Assembly: GCF_008831305.1 (NCBI RefSeq)
Contig: NZ_ML708633.1
Span: 1 to 33,567 of the forward strand
DNA length: 33,567 bases
From: Kocuria coralli
GTDB lineage: Bacteria > Actinomycetota > Actinomycetes > Actinomycetales > Micrococcaceae
Direction of reading: 5' to 3'
This document shows positions 1 to 6,705 of the stretch, one piece after another. Within the stretch, counting starts at the first letter, position 1. Every line of letters starts with the position of its first letter. Both the position numbers and the translations under genes were made by a program. The notes below the pieces were generated by a model. It was not told where the DNA came from. It searched no databases and was given only the letters and a program-made list of their open reading frames with translations.

Positions 1-25
1 ACACCGCCGCACACCACACCACACC

Positions 26-62
26 GTGAGCCCCCGTAACACACCATGTTACGGGGGCTCAC
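26..62. terminator. Perfect 15-bp inverted repeat, probable terminator of an upstream gene
   Basis: GTGAGCCCCCGTAAC (26-40) pairs perfectly with GTTACGGGGGCTCAC (48-62) around a 7-nt loop. No T-run follows, which is common for actinobacterial terminators. No gene inside the window ends here on the plus strand, so it most likely ends a gene lying left of position 1. The first 25 bases contain repeated ACACC motifs and no coding signal. Confidence 0.6.
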
Positions 63-159
63 CCATATCTGCATACAAATGCCTACGGGTCGCACGGCCT
101 GAAGCCAGTTCATGGCCCCGTGAATGGATCATCTCTTTTGAGCATTCGCTCTGAACTGC

Positions 160-189
160 GGTTCTCTTGGGTAGCCCGCTACCAGAACC
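160..189. other. Two-tier hairpin in a gene-free stretch
   Basis: GGTTCT (160-165) pairs with AGAACC (184-189), and inside it GGTAG (170-174) pairs with CTACC (179-183) around a CCCG tetraloop. CTTG (166-169) is a one-sided bulge. The hairpin sits between two stronger hairpins (26-62 and 261-325) where no believable protein is encoded. It could belong to a short structured RNA or be a decayed element; nothing seen decides between them. Confidence 0.35.
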
Positions 190-260
190 GATGTCCCTCT
201 CGTAGGGGCTTCCAGGGTCGGTATCGGTACTAGATACGGACAAATAGGTGCGAATATGGC

Positions 261-325
261 AAAGCCGTGGGGTCTTCTATCTCGCTTACGTGAAGCGCGA
301 TAGAAGACCCCACGGCTTTTTGTCT
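261..325 (+). terminator. Strong intrinsic terminator, 27-bp stem
   Basis: The arms 261-287 and 293-319 form a stem of about 27 bp with one mismatch and a 5-nt loop, followed on the plus strand by TTTTTGTCTTT. The plus-strand polarity is clear, yet no plus-strand gene precedes it in the window. On the minus strand only three T follow the stem, so it could end the symporter transcript (stop at 339) less efficiently. The region 63-260 before it holds no recognisable protein gene. Confidence 0.7.
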
Positions 326-338
326 TTCCGCTCAAGCG

Positions 339-1547
339 TTATGAGGCGATGGTGCTGGATTCGGGTGCTTGAAGGGTGTCCTCGCGACGACCGTAGAGCT
401 TGTTGACCACGACGGCAATGGCGCCGTCGCCGGTGACGTTGCACGCCGTGCCGAAGGAGTCGATGGCGACGTAGGTGGCGATCATGATCGAGATCATGGT
501 GTCGTCGAAGCCCAGCATCGATCCCAGGACTCCTACGGCAGCCATGATGGCGCCGCCTGGCACGCCGGGGGCGGCCACCATGGTGATGCCGAGCATCAGG
601 ATGAAACCGATGTACGTCATGGGGTCGATCTCGCGGCCCATGAAGATCATGACGGCCACGCTGAAGAGCACGATCTTCAAGGTGGAGCCTGCTAGATGGA
701 TGGTGGCGCACAGGGGAACGGTGAAGCCGGCCACGTCCTCGCGGACACCGTTGCGAAGGGTGCATTGCAAGGTGACGGGAATGGTGGCGGCCGAGGACGA
801 TGTTCCGAGTGCCGTGAAGTAGGCCGGCAGCATATTGCGCAGCAGTTTGAAGGGATTGCGGCCGGAGACGGCACCTGCAATGGCGTACTGCACAAGCAAG
901 TAGAGCAGGGTGAGGGCGAACGCCACGATCACTACGCGAATGAACGTCGTGATCACGGTCCCGATCTCTCCGTTCATCGTCAGTCCCAGAAAGGCACCGA
1001 AGACATAGACCGGAAGCAGGGGCACGATCGCGGAGACCACGATCTTCATGACGATGCTGCGCAGTTCGTCCAGCCCTCGATGCAGGGTCTCGCCCTTGAT
1101 GAAGGTGATCCCCACACCGATGCAGAAGGCCAGGAGAAGCGCCGTCATGATCTCCATGGGCGCCGGCATGGCGATCTCGAAATACGGCGTCAAGGACTGT
1201 TCGGAGGGATCGGTCAGGGCGGATACGTTGCGCTCACCGAGGAGAGTGGGGAACAACGCCGTGGCGGTCCCATAGGCCAGGAATCCAGCCACGACGGTGG
1301 AGAGGTAGGCAACGCCGGCTGTGATCAGGAGCCAGCGGCCTGCGCCACGGCCCAGGTCGGCGATGGCGGGGGCCACCAGGGCAAGGATCAGCACGGGGAT
1401 GATGAAACCGAGGAATCCGCTGAACAGTGCGTTGAAGGTGACGAAGACGCGGGCCAGGCCCTCAGGGAAGAACAGGCCGCAGAGGACGCCGAGGATGATG
1501 CCTGCGATCACCCTGGGGAGAAGTGGTGCGAAAATGCGCTTGAGCAT
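339..1547 (-). CDS. DAACS-family sodium:dicarboxylate/amino-acid symporter, probably neutral substrate
   Basis: This 402-residue membrane protein belongs to the dicarboxylate/amino acid:cation symporter family (GltPh/SstT superfamily), which imports amino acids or dicarboxylates with sodium or protons by an elevator mechanism. It shows the serine-rich hairpin-1 motif TSSSAATIPVTLQ, the hairpin-2 motif PGVPGGAIMAA, and the TM8 signature DSFGTACNVTGDG (D363 to G375). In GltPh the TM8 positions are D394, R397, N401 and D405; here Asp, Asn and Asp are kept, but the side-chain-carboxylate-binding Arg is Gly366. By inference the substrate is neutral rather than acidic. The start at 1547 is chosen because homology begins at MLKRIF; the ribosome binding site (GGATG) is weak. 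Reading is open far upstream, but that part is antisense to the repeat-rich gene at 1793. It is divergent from that gene. Confidence 0.88.
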   Translation of the reverse strand: MLKRIFAPLLPRVIAGIILGVLCGLFFPEGLARVFVTFNALFSGFLGFIIPVLILALVAPAIADLGRGAGRWLLITAGVAYLSTVVAGFLAYGTATALFPTLLGERNVSALTDPSEQSLTPYFEIAMPAPMEIMTALLLAFCIGVGITFIKGETLHRGLDELRSIVMKIVVSAIVPLLPVYVFGAFLGLTMNGEIGTVITTFIRVVIVAFALTLLYLLVQYAIAGAVSGRNPFKLLRNMLPAYFTALGTSSSAATIPVTLQCTLRNGVREDVAGFTVPLCATIHLAGSTLKIVLFSVAVMIFMGREIDPMTYIGFILMLGITMVAAPGVPGGAIMAAVGVLGSMLGFDDTMISIMIATYVAIDSFGTACNVTGDGAIAVVVNKLYGRREDTLQAPESSTIAS

Positions 1548-1684
1548 GGGTAGATCATCCGCGCACTGACCGCCGGACGCAAAAGTGGTGCCAGGAGTTG
1601 ACCTGTGCCCATGCTCACTCGCCTCGTGAGCTCGTAGACACCTCTCCTGAGGGTCAAACCACGGTCGACGGTTTCCCGGGCTTG

Positions 1685-1690
1685 TAGACT
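1685..1690 (+). promoter_or_regulatory. Putative -10 box TAGACT for the TPR-protein operon
   Basis: TAGACT fits the actinobacterial TANNNT -10 consensus and would start transcription near 1697, giving an untranslated leader of about 96 nt. The leader contains a small CCACG/CGTGG hairpin (1763-1776) just before the ribosome binding site. No good -35 box was found at normal spacing. The whole 1548-1792 gap separates divergent genes and must also hold the symporter promoter, which I could not place. Confidence 0.4.
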
Positions 1691-1792
1691 GGGCCCACTG
1701 CGCCTGGCACCGGCGATGATCCAGCGCGGACGCCAAGCGTTGTGCCCATAGAGATTTAGCCGCCACGAGATCGTGGTGTGATGAGGAGTGAC

Positions 1793-3601
1793 ATGTCCGA
1801 TTCCCGGTCCCAGGGCCGAAACGGCGGCGACGGCGAACGTTCCCGCGATTTCCGCAGCGGCGGCGACCGTGGTGGTTACCGGGGCGGCCGGTCGTCCGGC
1901 GGCGATCGTGGTGGTTACCGCTCGAGGAACTCCGGTCCGGGCGGGCGCCGTGAGGACGACCGCCGAGGAGGAGACCGGCGGGACGCTCAGCGCGGTGATC
2001 GCCGTGAGGACAACCGCGGAGGACGCCCCGGCGGCGCGGGTAACCGTCAGGGCGGCGAGCGCTGGCAGCCCCGCTATCAGGACCGTGACGGTTCCCAGTC
2101 GAATTCCCGCAACCGCTGGGACTCGGATCGCAGGAACGAGCGCAGGACCGAGCGATTCGGCAGGCGGGACCAGCAGGACGGCTCGCGCCGCGGGGAGGGC
2201 CGAGAGGACCGCCGGGACGAACGCTCCAGCGACAACCGGGGCAGCCGTGACGACCGTGGTCGGGATCGGCGTGATGACCGGCGCGACTTCCGCGGGGACA
2301 ACCGCCGGAAGAGCTGGCGCGACGACCGCGGAGGCCAGCGGCGCGATGATCGAGGATACGGTCGTGGCGACGGCAGCGGCCATGGCGAGCGCGACGGCAG
2401 GCGGAACGATCGCACTGGTGGTGGCTCTCCTGACCGTCGTCGGCAGGGGTCGGATGGCTTCCGCCGCGATGACCGCCGCGATGACCGCCGTGATGGTGGC
2501 CGTGACGGTCGTCGGGACGAGCGGGGCCAGGGTCGCCGTGATGACCGCCGTGATGACCGCCGTGATGACCGGCGCGACTTCCGCGGGGACAACCGCCGGA
2601 AGAGCTGGCGTGATGACCGCGGCGGTCAGCGCCGTGACGGCCGGGATGCCCGCGACGGGCGCGAACGAGGCCACGGGCCTCGCGGGGATCGCCCATACGA
2701 CCGCAGGGACGACCGCCGGGGGCAGGAACGATTCCAGGATGCCGAGCGCAAGCCTCGTATCCCCGCACCTGAGCTCGACGAGGACATCACCGGCGAGGAA
2801 CTGGATCGCGGAACCCAGCATCAGATCCGGTCGCTGGAGCCTTCGAATGCCGAGGCGGTCTCCAAGCATCTGGTCATGGTGGGACGTTATATCTACGACG
2901 ACCCCGCCTTCGCTCTGCAGCATGCCCGATACGCGGTCAGCCGGGCCGGGCGCGTGGCCGCTGTGCGGGAGGCAGCGGCCGTCGCCGCCTATGAGAACGA
3001 GGAGTTCCACGAGGCGCTCAAGGAGTTCCGGACCTACCGGCGGATGACCGGCGACGACGCCCATCTGCCCCTGATGGTGGACTGCGAACGGGCCCTCGGG
3101 AAACCGGAGAAGGCGCTCGAACTCGCTACCTCGGAGGCTGTGGAGAACCTGGAGTCCAGCGCCAAGGTGGAACTGGCCATCGTCGTCGCGGGCATCCGCC
3201 GAGACCAGGGCGACCTGGAAGGGTCGCTGAAGGCCCTGGAGATCCCGCAGCTGGACCGCAACCGCGGATTCTCCTACAGCCCGCGCCTGTTCCGGGCCTA
3301 CGCCGAGGCACTGCGCGGGCTCGGTCGAGGCCGTGAGGCTGCGGCCTGGGACCGCCAGGCCGTGGTGGCCGAGGCGGCGCTGGGCATGGGTCAGTTCAGC
3401 GAGCCCGAGATCTTCGACCTCGTGGGCGAGGACGCCGAGCGGGAGGAGGGCGTGGCGATCGAGGACGCTGTGTCGGATGCAGAGACAGCCGCCGCGGACG
3501 ACGCCCCCGAGCAGAACGACGGCGAGCAGAACGAGCCGGCGCAGGAAGAGACCGAACAGGACGACACCGAGCAGGAGGAAGAGCGGAACCGTGGCGAGTG
3601 A
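1793..3601 (+). CDS. TPR-type helical protein with long Arg/Asp/Gly-rich N-terminal domain
   Basis: The product has 602 residues in three parts. Residues 1 to about 319 are low-complexity and dominated by Arg, Asp and Gly (RRDDRRDD, RGG-like and NRRKSWRDDRGG motifs), probably disordered and possibly RNA-binding. Residues about 320-540 form a helical repeat region like the M. tuberculosis Rv1691 TPR protein, and about 545-602 form an acidic Glu/Asp/Gln tail. The start at 1793 is preferred over the GTG at 1778 and ATG at 1781 because GAGGAG (1783-1788) stands at proper distance from 1793. It heads the overlapping run to tlyA and overlaps the phosphatase gene by 11 nt. The TPR part and position match Rv1691; the charged N-terminal domain is extra. 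Function unknown; a ribosome or RNA-linked role is a guess from the neighbours. Confidence 0.85.
   Translation: MSDSRSQGRNGGDGERSRDFRSGGDRGGYRGGRSSGGDRGGYRSRNSGPGGRREDDRRGGDRRDAQRGDRREDNRGGRPGGAGNRQGGERWQPRYQDRDGSQSNSRNRWDSDRRNERRTERFGRRDQQDGSRRGEGREDRRDERSSDNRGSRDDRGRDRRDDRRDFRGDNRRKSWRDDRGGQRRDDRGYGRGDGSGHGERDGRRNDRTGGGSPDRRRQGSDGFRRDDRRDDRRDGGRDGRRDERGQGRRDDRRDDRRDDRRDFRGDNRRKSWRDDRGGQRRDGRDARDGRERGHGPRGDRPYDRRDDRRGQERFQDAERKPRIPAPELDEDITGEELDRGTQHQIRSLEPSNAEAVSKHLVMVGRYIYDDPAFALQHARYAVSRAGRVAAVREAAAVAAYENEEFHEALKEFRTYRRMTGDDAHLPLMVDCERALGKPEKALELATSEAVENLESSAKVELAIVVAGIRRDQGDLEGSLKALEIPQLDRNRGFSYSPRLFRAYAEALRGLGRGREAAAWDRQAVVAEAALGMGQFSEPEIFDLVGEDAEREEGVAIEDAVSDAETAAADDAPEQNDGEQNEPAQEETEQDDTEQEEERNRGE
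2270..2610 (+). repeat. Exact 50-bp in-frame direct repeat inside the Arg/Asp-rich region
   Basis: The 50 bases at 2270-2319 recur without change at 2561-2610, 291 bp (97 codons) apart, and the similarity continues with silent differences beyond. Both encode RRDDRRDFRGDNRRKSWR-type sequence in the same frame. Being identical also at wobble positions, the copies look like a recent duplication or gene-conversion product. Confidence 0.85.
2534..2569 (+). repeat. Three perfect 12-bp tandem repeats
   Basis: CGCCGTGATGAC occurs three times in tandem (2534-2545, 2546-2557, 2558-2569) and encodes the RRDD repeat. A degenerate version (CGCCGCGATGAC) lies near 2461-2485. The unit is four codons, so copy-number change would lengthen or shorten the protein without a frameshift. 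Confidence 0.85.
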
Positions 3602-4622
3602 ACGGCTGATCGACCAGTTCGACGCGGTCCTCTCGGATCTCGACGGCGTCGTCTATGCGGGACCCGACGCCATCCCGGGCGCCCCGGAAGCCCTGGAGGA
3701 GGTCAAGTCAGGTGGCCGCCCCGTCATCTTCGTGACCAACAATGCGTCACGGTCCGTGGACCAGGTGGCTGAGCACCTCACCGAGCTGGGTGTCGAGACC
3801 ACCGGTGAGGCGGTGATCAGTTCGGCCCAGGCGGCTGCGGGAGTGCTGAAGGAGCGGCTGGCCGCCGGGACGAACGTGCTGATCACGGGCTCCCAGGCGC
3901 TGGCGCAGCTGATCGAGGAAGCCGGGCTGAACCCGGTGTGGTCCCAGGAGGAGGAGCCTCGCGCCGTGGTGCAGGGCTTCGACCCCGGCCTGGGATGGAA
4001 GGACCTCGCAGAAGCCGCGTACGTCCTGGCCGACCGCGGCGTGCTGTGGATGGCCACCAACACGGATGCCTCCATCCCGCAGCAGCGGGGTATCGCCCCG
4101 GGCAACGGCACCCTGGTGGACGCGGTCTCCGCGGCCACCCGGCGCACCCCCGAGGTCGCGGGCAAGCCGGAGGCGCCGATCTTCGTTGCGGGGGCCCAGC
4201 GGGTGGGCTCCACCGCCCCCGTGGTGATCGGCGATCGGCTCGACACCGACATTCTCGGCGGCAACCGCGCCGGGTTCGCGACCATCGCGGTGCTCACCGG
4301 CGTGGACACACCGGAGTCCATCCTGGGAGCCGTGACGGAGCAGCGGCCCCGATACATCATCAAGACCCTGGCGGGGCTCTTCGAGCCCATGCCGTCGGTG
4401 CACATCGAGATCGGCGACGACGGTTCCGACGACGGCCTGTCCGGACACTGGGTGGAGGCGACGTCGGCCGGCGTCACCGCCCGCGCCCAGGGCGAGAGCG
4501 TGGTCGTCTCCGGTGACGACGACGATCTCGACGCCTGGCGGGCCGCCTGCGCCGCCTGGTGGAAACTCCACCCCGACGTCACGGAGCCCACCCGGCCACG
4601 GGTGGTCTGGGAGCACCCGTGA
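3591..4622 (+). CDS. HAD-IIA family phosphatase (Rv1692-like, glycerol-3-phosphate phosphatase type)
   Basis: This 343-residue cytosolic hydrolase has all HAD motifs: DLDGV with nucleophile Asp16 and acid Asp18, VTNNAS with Thr49, Lys192 in GKPEAPIF, and GDRLDTD (214-220) binding magnesium. The large cap between motifs II and III and the NagD-like layout place it in subfamily IIA. The M. tuberculosis gene at the same position, Rv1692, is reported to be a glycerol-3-phosphate phosphatase acting in glycerophospholipid recycling, so that substrate is the best guess. About 65 C-terminal residues (from about 275) form an extra small domain after the HAD core, as in Rv1692. The GTG start at 3591 overlaps the previous gene by 11 nt and has GAGGAAGAG before it. 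Its stop overlaps the next start as GTGA. NagD or PNPP-like specificity cannot be excluded. Confidence 0.85.
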   Translation: MASERLIDQFDAVLSDLDGVVYAGPDAIPGAPEALEEVKSGGRPVIFVTNNASRSVDQVAEHLTELGVETTGEAVISSAQAAAGVLKERLAAGTNVLITGSQALAQLIEEAGLNPVWSQEEEPRAVVQGFDPGLGWKDLAEAAYVLADRGVLWMATNTDASIPQQRGIAPGNGTLVDAVSAATRRTPEVAGKPEAPIFVAGAQRVGSTAPVVIGDRLDTDILGGNRAGFATIAVLTGVDTPESILGAVTEQRPRYIIKTLAGLFEPMPSVHIEIGDDGSDDGLSGHWVEATSAGVTARAQGESVVVSGDDDDLDAWRAACAAWWKLHPDVTEPTRPRVVWEHP

Positions 4623-4813
4623 GCGAGGCCGGCGCACTGGAGGAGCCCGTCGTCCCGACCGGCCACAGCGGTGCCGACCGCGCCCTGGCGGAACTGGAGG
4701 GCATCTCCTCCCAACCCGTCGCGGAGCACCCCGGCTTGTATCAGCGTGCGCACGACCGGCTCACCGATGTCTTGGAGGCACCCGTGAACGCCGTACCGGC
4801 CCACCATGGGTGA
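4619..4813 (+). CDS. Small conserved-position hypothetical protein (Rv1693-like)
   Basis: This short gene encodes 64 residues, starts with GTG inside the GTGA overlap with the phosphatase stop, and ends 8 nt into tlyA, so it is translationally coupled at both ends. In M. tuberculosis a similarly small gene, Rv1693, occupies the same slot. The protein has an amphipathic middle (GADRALAELEGI) and the phrase LYQRAHDRLTDVLEA, resembling a helical interaction segment. It has no signal peptide, membrane segment, cysteines or known catalytic motif. Function unknown. Support comes from position and coupling rather than from a recognised domain. An earlier ATG at 4559 in the same frame would overlap the phosphatase far more and is not preferred. 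Confidence 0.65.
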   Translation: MSEAGALEEPVVPTGHSGADRALAELEGISSQPVAEHPGLYQRAHDRLTDVLEAPVNAVPAHHG

Positions 4814-5558
4814 AGGCGCCCGGCTCGACAAGGAGCTGGTCGGCCGGGGACTGGCGCGGTCGCGCACTCAGGCCGCCCGGTGGATCGAGGACGGCAGGGT
4901 GACGGTGGACGGGGTCACCGTCACCAAAACCTCCGTCAAGGTGAGCCGGGATGCCGAGCTGGTCGTCGCACCGGGGGAGTCACCCGAGTACGCGAGCCGG
5001 GCGGGGCACAAGCTCGCCGGCGCGCTGGATGCCTTCCCCGAGGTGACGGTCCGGGGGCTGCGCTGCCTGGATGCCGGTGCCTCGACCGGCGGGTTCACGG
5101 ACGTTCTGCTGCGCCGTGGTGCCCGTGAGGTGGTGGCTGTGGACGTGGGGCACGGCCAGCTGGTGCGATCGCTGCGGGAGGATCCCCGGGTCATCGTCCA
5201 CGAGGGGCTGAACGTGCGGTACATGGCACCGGAGACCATCGGCGGCCGCGCGGCGCTCACGGTGTGCGACCTCTCGTTCATCTCCCTCAGGCTCGTGGTC
5301 GAGCCGTTGGCCGGATGCACCGAACCCGGTGGCGACCTCATCCTGATGGTCAAGCCCCAGTTCGAGGTCGGAGCCGAGAGGCTGGGGCGCACGGGCGTGG
5401 TGACCAGCGACCAGCAGCGCCGAGAGGCGGTCGACGCCGTCGCCCGGGCGGCGGAATCGGCGGGGCTGCACGAACGAGGACGCGTGCGTTCTCCCTTACC
5501 TGGCCAGGATGGAAATCACGAGTTCTTCCTCTGGCTGCGCCGCGACGGACGGGCGTGA
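4806..5558 (+). CDS. tlyA: TlyA rRNA 2'-O-ribose methyltransferase
   Basis: This 250-residue enzyme has an N-terminal S4 RNA-binding domain (about 1-60) and a FtsJ/RrmJ-type SAM-dependent methyltransferase domain. In mycobacteria TlyA methylates 16S C1409 and 23S C1920 and sensitises ribosomes to capreomycin. The SAM loop DAGASTGGF (89-97) and a K-D-K-E set at Lys69, Asp155, Lys183 (VKPQFE) and Glu239 (NHEFF) match the catalytic tetrad known from M. tuberculosis (K69, D154, K182, E238). The length fits full-size TlyA with the S4 domain. The interdomain linker known as RxWV in M. tuberculosis is PEYA here (60-63). The start ATG overlaps the preceding small gene by 8 nt. Good family confidence; dual-site specificity is inferred. 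Confidence 0.93.
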   Translation: MGEGARLDKELVGRGLARSRTQAARWIEDGRVTVDGVTVTKTSVKVSRDAELVVAPGESPEYASRAGHKLAGALDAFPEVTVRGLRCLDAGASTGGFTDVLLRRGAREVVAVDVGHGQLVRSLREDPRVIVHEGLNVRYMAPETIGGRAALTVCDLSFISLRLVVEPLAGCTEPGGDLILMVKPQFEVGAERLGRTGVVTSDQQRREAVDAVARAAESAGLHERGRVRSPLPGQDGNHEFFLWLRRDGRA

Positions 5559-5582
5559 TCCTGCGACGTCGGCGGGAACACG

Positions 5583-5588
5583 TAGGCT
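5583..5588 (+). promoter_or_regulatory. -10 box TAGGCT of a leaderless nadK promoter
   Basis: TAGGCT ends 7 nt before the nadK ATG at 5596, so +1 is predicted at 5595 or 5596, and no Shine-Dalgarno sequence precedes the ATG. It lies after the tlyA stop (5558), giving nadK-recN its own promoter. The -35 region is not recognisable. Confidence 0.55.
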
Positions 5589-5595
5589 TGAGCCC

Positions 5596-6705
5596 ATGAA
5601 TGTTGACGTGCCCGGTGACCATGTGACGGGCACCCGTCGTGTCCTGGTGCTGGCGCACATGGGACGAGCCGAAGCCCGCCTGGCCGCGGAGCAGACCGTG
5701 CAGCAGCTCCACGAGGCCGGTCTCCGGCCCGTCCTGACCGAGGACGACCGCCGGGCTCTGGCCGATGCCACCAACGGGCAGGCGATGCCCGCCGTGGATC
5801 TATTGCCCACCGACTGCTCCCTGCGCGAGCTCGAACTGGTCATGGTGCTCGGCGGTGACGGCTCGATCCTCCGCGCGGCCGAGCTCATCCGGGAGGTGGA
5901 CGTCCCGCTGCTCGGGGTGAACCTGGGTCACGTGGGCTTCCTGGCCGAATCCGAGCGGGCGGGCCTGGCCGAGACCGTGGAGGCCGTCGTGGACGGCCGG
6001 TACACGGTGGAGAACCGGATGGCGCTGGACGTCGTCGTCTGGCAGGACGGCAAGAAGCTGCTGCACACCTGGGCGCTCAACGAGGCCTCGGTGGAGAAGG
6101 GCGACCGCGAGAAGATGCTCGAGGTGGTCACGGAGATCGACCGGCGGCCCATCTCGAGCTTCGGCTGCGACGGCGTCATCCTGGCCACCCCCACGGGCTC
6201 CACCGCCTACGCCTTCTCGGCGGGCGGCCCCGTGGTCTGGCCCGAGGTCGAGGCGCTGCTGATGGTGCCGTTGTCCGCCCACGCCCTGTTCTCCCGCCCG
6301 ATGGTGGTGGCACCCACCTCCATGATGGCCGTGGAGGTCCTCACCCGGACGGATGCCCGCGGCGTGCTGTGGTGCGACGGCCGGCGCACCGTCGACCTGC
6401 CCCCGGGCTCCCGCATCGAGGTCACGCGCTCGCCGCGGGCGGTGACCTTGGCACGCATGCACATGACGCCCTTCTCGGAGCGCCTGGTGCGCAAGTTCGA
6501 GCTGCCCACCGTCGGCTGGCGCGGTCCGCGAGGCCAGGCACCCGACCCCGGCTCGCCCACCACTGCGCTGCCGATCATGCAGCCGGCCTATCCCGCTCGC
6601 CAGGTCGAGGGCCAGCGGATACCCGTGGGCCGCGAGATCGTGCAGGACCCGTACGACGACGCCGACCGTCAGGGCGGCGGCGAACCGGATGGTGGCCGGC
6701 GGTGA
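5596..6705 (+). CDS. nadK: NAD kinase
   Basis: This 369-residue cytosolic enzyme phosphorylates NAD to NADP using ATP or polyphosphate and is the only route to NADP in most bacteria. It carries the GGDGS motif (86-90), the following loop GVNLGHVGFLAE, the NE motif in LNEASVEKGDR, and the glycine-rich stretch TPTGSTAYAFSAGGP with the conserved SFGCDG before it. The start ATG at 5596 is taken because homology begins shortly after it and because a TAGGCT -10 box ends 7 nt upstream. Reading is open back to 5509, but that part overlaps the tlyA end and lacks homology. About 60 C-terminal residues after the conserved core are Pro/Asp/Arg-rich and probably disordered. The stop overlaps recN as GTGA. 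Confidence 0.94.
   Translation: MNVDVPGDHVTGTRRVLVLAHMGRAEARLAAEQTVQQLHEAGLRPVLTEDDRRALADATNGQAMPAVDLLPTDCSLRELELVMVLGGDGSILRAAELIREVDVPLLGVNLGHVGFLAESERAGLAETVEAVVDGRYTVENRMALDVVVWQDGKKLLHTWALNEASVEKGDREKMLEVVTEIDRRPISSFGCDGVILATPTGSTAYAFSAGGPVVWPEVEALLMVPLSAHALFSRPMVVAPTSMMAVEVLTRTDARGVLWCDGRRTVDLPPGSRIEVTRSPRAVTLARMHMTPFSERLVRKFELPTVGWRGPRGQAPDPGSPTTALPIMQPAYPARQVEGQRIPVGREIVQDPYDDADRQGGGEPDGGRR

Noticed and set aside
1788-3047. Plus-strand 419-codon frame inside the TPR gene
   Set aside because: It is the shifted reading of the same repeats; it has an Ala/Thr/Val polymer composition and lacks the ribosome binding site that serves the 1793 start.
1508-3064. Long antisense open frame (518 codons, Ala/Val/Pro-rich) and a similar one extending from the symporter to 2768 on the minus strand
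   Set aside because: They mirror the repetitive Arg/Asp codons of the TPR gene; composition is meaningless (Ala/Val/Pro/Thr or His/Arg runs) and no domain is visible.
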